Shown here: in pieces, positions 9,277-16,875 of the stretch
Layout: each line of letters begins with the position of its first letter
How positions within the stretch are numbered: the first letter of the stretch is position 1
Assembly: GCA_016931535.1 (NCBI GenBank)
Contig: JAFGEP010000135.1
Coordinates: forward strand, 42,901-106,900
DNA length: 64,000 nucleotides
Reading direction: 5' to 3'
DNA from: Bradymonadales bacterium
Lineage (GTDB): Bacteria > Myxococcota_A > Bradymonadia > JAFGEP01
Notes under the pieces: generated by a model
Seen by the model: only the letters and a program-made list of their open reading frames with translations
Told to the model about the DNA's origin: nothing
The model's database searches: none
Program-made: the position numbers and the translations under genes

Positions 9277-11577
9277 TCAACGCCGATGCGGAGGGTGTGA
9301 AAACAGCGATATCAGAGCGGTGACGAACAGCAGGAGGCAGCCCCCCGCCAGCAGGGCCATCGACACCGCCGCCTCCCCCTGCAAGGACAGGAGGGATGCC
9401 AGGCCAGACCGGACGACCACCAGGGCGACAAAACCCACCGCGACCAGTCCAAACGGCCCGGCCACCCAGGCGGGTACACGGCGTGGCAGGGCCAGCACGA
9501 TCCCCACAACGGCCAGCACTGCCGGGATGATGTCGAACCAATAGAAGTAGCCGGCCCTCACGCGGACCCAGGCGGATGCATCGAAAGGCAGCGCGAGCGA
9601 GCAGGCCAGACAGCCCGCTGCCAGCAGGAACAAGACAGTTTGCAGCCAACTCCGGACCGTCACCTTGCGATCGGTCTTGGCCACTTCGGGCTCCCGACGG
9701 ACAACGGGAGGGGATAGTGGCTCGACCGCGATCTCCGGCAGCGGTGTGAGATCATCCAGCATCTGGGAGATCCGCCTTTCTCGCGTGATCGGCTCCTCTC
9801 CGACCTGCCTGGCAGCCATCTCGACCGCCGATGGCTCTTCTGTCAACCCGCCGATCGCCTCGGCGGGCGCCTGCTCGGCGAAAAGTGGTGGGCCGGCAAC
9901 GACGGGTTGCTGGAGCGGCGCTGCGATCCGGGGCTCCCGGGGCGAGAAAGGGGTATCCCTCCGCCCTTCGGGAGGTGAGGCCGAGGCGGCCTTTGGAAGC
10001 GGCGAACCGCCCGTCACGGCCTGTTGACCGATAGCCCCCGGCTGCTCCTTGGTCTTGTCGATCGGACGTCCCGGCAACCTCCACAGGTCTGCCGCGTCGG
10101 TGTCGCTGGTCCGCTGGTGATCGCCCGAGGAAAAAGCGGCGGTGGTCGCTTCCGCGAAGGGGAACACCTCGCCGATATCCAGATGAAGAGGATCCATTTC
10201 ACCGGCCGGCCACCGAGCCGGCGAGCTCTCTCTTGGCTGGAATTCACCGCCGGGCGACTCGGCGGCCTCGGTTGCTGGAAAAGGAAACACGTCGCTCACA
10301 TCCAGCCGCACGGTGACAGGAAGCTCCGCTTCATCCAGGGGGGGTAGAGGGATGACACCCGATGGAGGTTTCCAATCGAATCCCGCCTCCTGGTCTTCCG
10401 TCTCGAAGCGTTCCCTCAGGCCCGGGGCTGGCGGCCCACCCCGTCGCTCCTCTGCTGCCTTGAAGCTTGCCGGAGAGACCGGTGGGATCGCTCGTGAGGG
10501 GGGGACGGGTGGTTGTCGAGCTGGTCGGTCTTGCTCATCGATCCGGGCAGCCAGCGGTTCCATCAAGGGCATCCCCATGATGGTCCTGGCCCCTGCCTGG
10601 GGTGTGAGGCCGCCTGGTTCCTCCCCCCCGTCATGCACCATCTGGCCCAGGCGAGGGGTCGGATCGGCTTGTCGGATGGAACCGGCATAGATCTCCGACT
10701 CGGCCTTGAGAAGTCCGAGCCCCAGCTCGGCAGCCTGCATACCGAAGAGGGTCTTGGAGGGTTGTCGCTCCGGTGGGCGGTCCGCCAGGTGTCGGGCACT
10801 GTCGGGTGGGGGGGGAACGGCGGGGATCCCTCGATCAGAGACCTCTTCTGGGTGCGCCGGAGAAGGTGGCGATGGTGGCTGGAACAGCTGCTTGGTGGTG
10901 GGCAACCCCGATGCGGTCTTGCGGATTCCTGCTGCAGGGGCGGACTGTAGTTGGTGTCCCGACGCCGAGAGGGCCGGCATATTGGGGACTGTTGCGACAG
11001 TGTCATCATCCACGGCCGACTCCGCCGGTGGCGGGCTTACCCCATGTGCTGCGACACCGGGCATACCAGCGACGGTCTGGTGGCCACGATCAGCGGGTCC
11101 AACCGATCGCAGCGGTTCGGTTCGATGACCGATGGTCGCCGGTGGCGAGGCGGGGGATGCCGGGATGGGTTCGGATTGCTCCTCCGCCTCGACCCGGACG
11201 ATCGCCATGCCGAAAGCGGTTTCCCTGGGGTTGAAGCGTTCTTCCGTGCCGGGCTCAGCCTGGAGAGCAGGATGGGGAAGGACCGGATTGCTGGGGGAGG
11301 TGGGCTCGAGTTCGCGAACGGCTGGCATACCGTACATGGTTCGCCGCCCGCCGCTGCCCTGACCACCCTCTTGTGGGGTGTGGAGTTGTGGCCCCGGTGA
11401 GGACTTGGAGGGAACGGCGGCTTGGGGAGGGGGCGACTCCCTGTGCTGCTGTGGTAGCTTCGGAGTCTTGAATGTCGCCTCCTCCTCCACCGGACTGTCG
11501 GCGAGCAGTCGACCGCAGGAACCGCAGTGGCGGCTTCCAGTCCGGTTGAGCATCCTACAACTGGGGCACCGAATCAC
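9277..11577 (-). CDS. Zinc-ribbon protein with long disordered linker and C-terminal TM helices
   Basis: CPSCRMLNRTGSRHCGSCG at N-terminus; Pro/Ser-rich linker with repeated (K/R)TxxGMP-like motifs; several hydrophobic helices at C-terminus. Confidence 0.75.
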   Translation of the reverse strand: MIRCPSCRMLNRTGSRHCGSCGRLLADSPVEEEATFKTPKLPQQHRESPPPQAAVPSKSSPGPQLHTPQEGGQGSGGRRTMYGMPAVRELEPTSPSNPVLPHPALQAEPGTEERFNPRETAFGMAIVRVEAEEQSEPIPASPASPPATIGHRTEPLRSVGPADRGHQTVAGMPGVAAHGVSPPPAESAVDDDTVATVPNMPALSASGHQLQSAPAAGIRKTASGLPTTKQLFQPPSPPSPAHPEEVSDRGIPAVPPPPDSARHLADRPPERQPSKTLFGMQAAELGLGLLKAESEIYAGSIRQADPTPRLGQMVHDGGEEPGGLTPQAGARTIMGMPLMEPLAARIDEQDRPARQPPVPPSRAIPPVSPASFKAAEERRGGPPAPGLRERFETEDQEAGFDWKPPSGVIPLPPLDEAELPVTVRLDVSDVFPFPATEAAESPGGEFQPRESSPARWPAGEMDPLHLDIGEVFPFAEATTAAFSSGDHQRTSDTDAADLWRLPGRPIDKTKEQPGAIGQQAVTGGSPLPKAASASPPEGRRDTPFSPREPRIAAPLQQPVVAGPPLFAEQAPAEAIGGLTEEPSAVEMAARQVGEEPITRERRISQMLDDLTPLPEIAVEPLSPPVVRREPEVAKTDRKVTVRSWLQTVLFLLAAGCLACSLALPFDASAWVRVRAGYFYWFDIIPAVLAVVGIVLALPRRVPAWVAGPFGLVAVGFVALVVVRSGLASLLSLQGEAAVSMALLAGGCLLLFVTALISLFSHPPHRR

Positions 11578-11636
11578 GTGGTCGCACCGTTATTGGAAAG
11601 GTGGTAGCGGCTACCTGTTGCCCATCTTGATATGGT

Positions 11637-11666
11637 ACATTAGTCCTCGAATCGGCGTCCTGTCAA
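11637..11666 (-). promoter_or_regulatory. Candidate sigma70-like promoter upstream of the zinc-ribbon gene
   Basis: Reverse strand TTGACA - N18 - TAATGT, about 60 bp upstream of ATG at 11577. Confidence 0.35.
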
Positions 11667-11782
11667 CGAGCCGACAGCCAGCTTTCGACCCCACCGGGCA
11701 GGCGGCCTCGGTTTTACCTGACTCCGATCGCTGAGCCGGCCGTGCGGTTTCTTTTCGCCGGAGGTTCTGCTTGGGATCTTGA

Positions 11783-13063
11783 ATGGAACGACCTCACGCC
11801 AGCTCCGCCCCCCTGCTACCGGCCATCGAGAGAGTGCGGGATCTTGGGGATCTGGGGCAAGCGTTGGCGCTCGTCGCCGACAAGCTGCCGGACTGCGTAA
11901 GGTGTCCCGGCTTTCAGCAGCAACTGGGGCGGTTGCTGGAGGAGGCCAACGAGATTCCGCTGGCGATCGAGGTCTATCAGCAGTTGGCCCCACTGGCCCT
12001 GGCCAGCAATCGACCCCTGATCGCTCTGGATGCGATCGGTCGACTACACCGCCTCTCCCAGGCCGTCGACACGCTGCTCGACAGGCTGTCAGGCGCCTAC
12101 TCCTCCAGCTCAGAACGCCTCATACCAGGGACTGTACCCAGGACAGCCGGTTGCCTGCTCACACGGCAGCTCGAACTGCGGTCCAGTTCCGTTGGGGATG
12201 AGCAGTTCCTGGCACAGGTGAGTTCGAGCTGCTCGCAATCGACCGACACAGGGAACGATCCAGCGGAGGGGATCGGGTTCTCCCCCATTCCCATCCTCTC
12301 CGACCTGGACACCGAGGAGTTCAGGCAGGTCAGCCTGGCACTGGTTCCGACCCCCTGTCAAAAGGGAGAGATCCTCATACAGGTGGGTGAGCAGTGGCGG
12401 GGGGTGTGGTGGTTCGACGAAAGCGAGCTGGCCGTTGCCTCACCTTACCGCGGTACCGAGATCATCGAGGGATCTCACCTGGTGCTCGGGTTGGAGTCGC
12501 TCTACCAGATCCCATCCGAGGCCACCATCACCAACCGGCGGACCGCACAGGCCCTGTTCCTCCCCTCCCAGCAGCTCATGGCGTTGATGCAGGGCTCTCA
12601 GCCTCCAGGACTGGCCTTTCAGCGAGCCTACCATCGGGGCGAGATCCACCACACCATTGCCCGCTGCCACCTGTTCCCAGGCCTCTCCAAGGAGGATCAC
12701 CTGGCCATCATGTCCCGTGTCAGCGGCCACCAGCTATCCAAGGGTACCACCTTCGTGACCCAGGGACGTCCCTCGAACGGCATGTTCATCCTGGTCCGAG
12801 GACAGGCCTCTTTGACGATTTCCCGGGCAAAGAGCCACCAGCAAATCGCCGAGCTCTCCACCGGCGATGTCACCGGTCTACTCGGGATCGGACCCGGTGA
12901 AAGCTCACCCTGCTCGGCCGTCGCCCAGAGCGAACTCCACGTACTGTTTCTGGATGTGGACAGTCTTCGTTGGATTATTCAACATCATCCCGCCATCGGT
13001 GGGGCTGTCGAGATGCTGCAACGGGAGCTGGCCGGCCAGATCCTGCTGGCCCTCAGTGGATGA
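11783..13063 (+). CDS. TPR-like protein with cyclic-nucleotide-binding-fold domain(s)
   Basis: LFPGLSKEDHLAIMSRVSGHQLSKGTTFVTQGRPSNGMFILVRGQASL...IAELSTGDVTGLLG resembles a cNMP_binding domain. Confidence 0.7.
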   Translation: MERPHASSAPLLPAIERVRDLGDLGQALALVADKLPDCVRCPGFQQQLGRLLEEANEIPLAIEVYQQLAPLALASNRPLIALDAIGRLHRLSQAVDTLLDRLSGAYSSSSERLIPGTVPRTAGCLLTRQLELRSSSVGDEQFLAQVSSSCSQSTDTGNDPAEGIGFSPIPILSDLDTEEFRQVSLALVPTPCQKGEILIQVGEQWRGVWWFDESELAVASPYRGTEIIEGSHLVLGLESLYQIPSEATITNRRTAQALFLPSQQLMALMQGSQPPGLAFQRAYHRGEIHHTIARCHLFPGLSKEDHLAIMSRVSGHQLSKGTTFVTQGRPSNGMFILVRGQASLTISRAKSHQQIAELSTGDVTGLLGIGPGESSPCSAVAQSELHVLFLDVDSLRWIIQHHPAIGGAVEMLQRELAGQILLALSG

Positions 13064-13388
13064 CCCGTCTATTGCCAGGGCGGTCGATGAACGTCCGCAA
13101 CTTCCGGCTTGAACGACGGTCCATGTCCAAAAACTGGATGCCCAGAATTCCACCCTCCTTCGCCTCGTACACACATTGACCACTGGCGAAGAGGACCTCC
13201 GGATCACCCGGCAACTGAAACTCCAGGTCCACCCGCTCGTATGGCAGACAGCGAGGCGGAATGACGCGGTGGAGCCTGATCCCGCCCAGGCTGATGTTCT
13301 TTGCCCGCGCCAGTACAGGAAAACCGTCCTGGTACACGTTCAAGATGATGTCCACCTTCCTGCGGCCCTCTGTTCGTCGTTCCAACAT
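13053..13388 (-). CDS. Single-domain PilZ protein
   Basis: RRTEGRRK (RxxxR) and NISLGG (NxSxxG) motifs; start chosen at MLERRTEG. Confidence 0.75.
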   Translation of the reverse strand: MLERRTEGRRKVDIILNVYQDGFPVLARAKNISLGGIRLHRVIPPRCLPYERVDLEFQLPGDPEVLFASGQCVYEAKEGGILGIQFLDMDRRSSRKLRTFIDRPGNRRVIH

Positions 13389-13443
13389 GGTTGTCCTCTC
13401 TGTCGATGGAGGCGGGCCCAGCCATGGGGCCGGTCGCCACACC

Positions 13444-13479
13444 GTAGGTAGCATTATTGGCTACATATACCTACATCAA
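13444..13479. promoter_or_regulatory. Nested inverted repeats in the PilZ-gene promoter region
   Basis: GTAGGTA-N17-TACCTAC enclosing GTAGC-N7-GCTAC; AT-rich with TTGATG/AATAAT-like hexamers on the reverse strand. Confidence 0.3.
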
Positions 13480-13592
13480 CCATTGGGCCATGAACCGGAT
13501 CGCCTGTCAAGAATCGGAGGAGTGACCTGCGATAGTGCAGGAGAAGGTGCCAGCGGGTGGAAACAAGAGGGTTCGAGATGGAATCGTTGGCG

Positions 13593-14741
13593 TTATGGGG
13601 CGTAGCAGATCTGGATGCTGCCGTCTTCGTTGATCACGGCCTGGACGTGGTCGTCGCCGGCGCCATCGAAGGGGGCGGTCTCGTCGTCTTCATGGTTGGT
13701 GGTGTAGTAGTGGTTGGCACTGACGTACTGCAGCAGCCTGGAGACGATGGTCGAGCTGGGCAAGTTGGTTGAGCCAAACAGGCGGGTACCCGACTGGACG
13801 ACAGCGAAGCGGAGGCTTTGATCGACGTCGGCAAAGATGTGGTCGAGGAACGCGGTGGAGGTGGAGGTGGTGCTGCCGTGGTGGCCGACCTTGAGGATAT
13901 TGGCGCGCAAATCGGGCATGGCGTTGATGATGTCGGGCTCCATCTCGGTCTGCACGTCGGCCATCAGCAGGATGGTGCGGAACTGGTAGGTGAGAGCCAG
14001 CGCGATCGAGGTGTTGTTGATCTGGTCGTAGCGATCTTCCCCGGCCTGCAGCTGCTCGTCGGAGTTGAGCACGACGGTCTCGATCTCGGAGCCGAAGATG
14101 GAGGTGGTCTCGAAGAGGTCGCCGACCAGGGTGCCCACCAGGGGGCGATAGAGGACCCCACCGGTTTCGGCGATCTCTTCTGCGGCTCTCTGGAGGTAGC
14201 TGGTGTAGTACCAGGCGGAGCTGTCGTCGAAACCGGGATCGAGGATGTTGTGCACCAGGTAGTTGTCCATGATCACCGTTGCGCCGCCGTAGTGGTCGGC
14301 ATGAGCGTGGGTGATGACCAGGTAGTCGATGAGGCTTCCGGGAGGAAAGCCGTATCTGGTGAGGTAGTCCACCAGGATCTGTGCGTTGTCCGCCTCGCCG
14401 GTATCGATCAGGATATGGTAGCCTTCTCGTTCGCCGTTGCCATCGATGTTGTCGGTGGGGGTTTCGATCCAGATGGAGTCCCCCTGGCCGATGTCGATGA
14501 AGTGGATTCGCAGGGTGCCGTCCTCCTTGGTGAGGCCGCTGAGGCAACGGATTCCCTCTCCCTCGGGGGCCTGTCCGCTTCCGGTGAGCTGGATCTCCGG
14601 ATCCTCGAGGTTCAGACAGGAAGCCAGAAGGAGCGACAACAGGCCCGTCAGAATGGCCGGCAGCGGATCGATCCGTCCGGGAGACGAGGGCTGGAAAAGG
14701 GGATCTGGCGATGGGATGGTGACTGCTTTCATGGCCCCCAT
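13593..14741 (-). CDS. Lipoprotein with ComEC-like metallo-beta-lactamase fold
   Basis: Lipobox LLASC; FIDIGQGDS, THAHADHYGG, LKVGHHGSTTS. Confidence 0.8.
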   Translation of the reverse strand: MGAMKAVTIPSPDPLFQPSSPGRIDPLPAILTGLLSLLLASCLNLEDPEIQLTGSGQAPEGEGIRCLSGLTKEDGTLRIHFIDIGQGDSIWIETPTDNIDGNGEREGYHILIDTGEADNAQILVDYLTRYGFPPGSLIDYLVITHAHADHYGGATVIMDNYLVHNILDPGFDDSSAWYYTSYLQRAAEEIAETGGVLYRPLVGTLVGDLFETTSIFGSEIETVVLNSDEQLQAGEDRYDQINNTSIALALTYQFRTILLMADVQTEMEPDIINAMPDLRANILKVGHHGSTTSTSTAFLDHIFADVDQSLRFAVVQSGTRLFGSTNLPSSTIVSRLLQYVSANHYYTTNHEDDETAPFDGAGDDHVQAVINEDGSIQICYAP

Positions 14742-14826
14742 TGTAACGGACTTGTGGACAAAAACCAGAGGTGGTAACCACCGGCTCACCGTGACGAGGT
14801 CACCTGTCTTGACCCATGGGGCGGCA

Positions 14827-15663
14827 ATGATATCCGAGCAACATCTGGCGCTGTTGATTTGCCCGTCGTGCGGGGCCTCAGGCATCACCCTCGGTGGACG
14901 GCGCGATCCGGCGCTCGAATGTGGGGCCTGCGGGGTCGGTTACCCCATTGTGTCCGGGATCGCAGATCTGACCCCTCGTCCTTCGGGCAAGCCGGTCAGG
15001 CACTACCGGACAGAGGCGCTCTACGATGTGATCGCCCGCTGGTACGATGTGGCCGCACCGCTGATGAGCTTGTTTATCTGGGGTTGCCCGCCGTTGCGAT
15101 ACATCGACTGGTCTCATCGGGCGGTAGGACGGGCCATGGGAGGGCGGCTACTGGTTCATCCTGTGGGGACCGGCCTGTTGCTGAAGCATGTCTATTCGAT
15201 CCACACCCAGTACCCCATCGTGGCCACGGACTACAGCTGGCGGATGCTGCGGCAAGCGCAGATCCGCTTTGAAAAGGCGGGGATGGACAACGTGGTGTTG
15301 GTCCGATCGGAACCGGAGCACCTTCCCTTCGCCCCCGACAGCTTTCGGGCGGTGATGTCCATGAACGGTCTGAACGGGTTCTACGATCGGGCCAAGGCGA
15401 TGGCGGAGATGTCCCGCGTGCTGGAGCCAAAGGGGACGGTTGTCGGTGCTACCCTGTGCCGAGGGTTGGAGCGCACGGCCGACCTGTTCTTGGAGCGGTA
15501 CGAGCGGTGGGGGATCTACCCGATCTTGCGCAGTCGTTCCTACCTGGTCAAAGAGCTGCAAGAGGCGTTCGAGGGGAGCCGGGTCCGCTACGAGACGCAT
15601 GGCGCGGTGGTGTTTTTTCTGGTCGATCGGAGCTTGCCCCCGGTCGAACGACCCCCCAGCTAG
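14827..15663 (+). CDS. Class I SAM-dependent methyltransferase-like protein with N-terminal Trm112-like zinc ribbon
   Basis: LLICPSCGASG...LECGACGVGYPIVSGIADL; EHLPFAPDSFRAVMSMNGL methyltransferase-type core. Confidence 0.75.
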   Translation: MISEQHLALLICPSCGASGITLGGRRDPALECGACGVGYPIVSGIADLTPRPSGKPVRHYRTEALYDVIARWYDVAAPLMSLFIWGCPPLRYIDWSHRAVGRAMGGRLLVHPVGTGLLLKHVYSIHTQYPIVATDYSWRMLRQAQIRFEKAGMDNVVLVRSEPEHLPFAPDSFRAVMSMNGLNGFYDRAKAMAEMSRVLEPKGTVVGATLCRGLERTADLFLERYERWGIYPILRSRSYLVKELQEAFEGSRVRYETHGAVVFFLVDRSLPPVERPPS

Positions 15664-15741
15664 AGACGGGGGATCGGGGCTTGACCAAGGTTGTCCGGGA
15701 GACCCGACGTCTTCTGGATCTCGGCGAGAGGGACCGGAAAG

Positions 15742-16860
15742 TCAAGGCAGGATGATCCCTCCGGGGCTGGTCTTCGGGCCGTCTGGTGATCCGACGTCCC
15801 CGCGGATGAACAGGTGCTCCAGGTAGGTCTCCAGGAAGTTGCGAAGCTGGAGCTCGCGTCGTTCGGTGCTGGCCGCGGTGACGGTCTGGCGCAACGTCTT
15901 GGCGATGGAAGCGCTTCCGCCGAGGAACAGGTAGTAGGCGGCATCCAGCATGATCTCGACCAGGGTTTCCGCTCCCCACGACGCCATCTGCTGATCGACG
16001 GCAGCCTGGATCAGATCCCGATAGCGCGCGGCTTGCTGGGACTCGGAGAGGACCAGGGGGCTGTCGGCAGCTTCTCGCATGTTGCGGGCCAGGGTGTCGA
16101 AGATCCGGTCATCGGCCAGGGGTCGCAGGGCCTCGACCGTCTGGAACAGCAGCATTTCGTCCGCCTCGGCCACCGCATCCAGGTCGAGGTCGGCAACCGG
16201 ATGAGATGGAGGCTGTTGGGGCCATAAAAGCCGTGAACAGAGCTCCCGATCCACCTCCTGGCCGATGCGCCCGCTGCGGACGAAGGTGCCCATCTCCCAG
16301 AGCTTGCGCTGGAGCAGGGGGGCATCGGCGATGACCCATCCCTGAGGGGTTGACGCGGCGAGCTTGCTGGTCAATCCCCTGACCATGGCGTTCCAGTGGG
16401 AATGGCTGGTCTCTTCGGCCGACAGGATGGCGAGGCCGTGATCCCGGTGAAAGGCCGCCTTGACCAGGAGGTATGCTTGTCCCATGGTGTGGGGGAAATA
16501 GAAAAGGCGTTCGCCATTCAGCTCCGGTTGGGACATCAGGATGGGGCGTTTCTGCTCCGGCTGGGGGCGGGTGAGCTCGATGGCCGGAGGGCGGGTGCGA
16601 ACCGCGGGGACTGGAACGCCTCGCTTCTCCAGGCGAAAGAGCGCCTGAGTGACGATCTTGCGCCGCTCCTTGCCCGACACGCAGGAGTACAGTGTGCCCA
16701 GCAGGTCGGCTTCCTCGCTGCGGACCAGGTGATCGGCGAAACCCTTCAACTCCGCCGGGGTACAAGGAGGTATGGCGCCCTCCTCGAGGGACTGCTTGAG
16801 CTCCGCCAACCGCTGATCGCTCAGCGCGGCGCGTGGCGGATACTTCTTCTTGTCAGCCAT
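15742..16860 (-). CDS. Conserved-looking hypothetical protein
   Basis: 372-aa ORF in an operon-like position downstream of the sulfatase-like gene; no family recognised. Confidence 0.6.
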   Translation of the reverse strand: MADKKKYPPRAALSDQRLAELKQSLEEGAIPPCTPAELKGFADHLVRSEEADLLGTLYSCVSGKERRKIVTQALFRLEKRGVPVPAVRTRPPAIELTRPQPEQKRPILMSQPELNGERLFYFPHTMGQAYLLVKAAFHRDHGLAILSAEETSHSHWNAMVRGLTSKLAASTPQGWVIADAPLLQRKLWEMGTFVRSGRIGQEVDRELCSRLLWPQQPPSHPVADLDLDAVAEADEMLLFQTVEALRPLADDRIFDTLARNMREAADSPLVLSESQQAARYRDLIQAAVDQQMASWGAETLVEIMLDAAYYLFLGGSASIAKTLRQTVTAASTERRELQLRNFLETYLEHLFIRGDVGSPDGPKTSPGGIILP

Positions 16861-16875
16861 GGCGTAGCCGCGATG

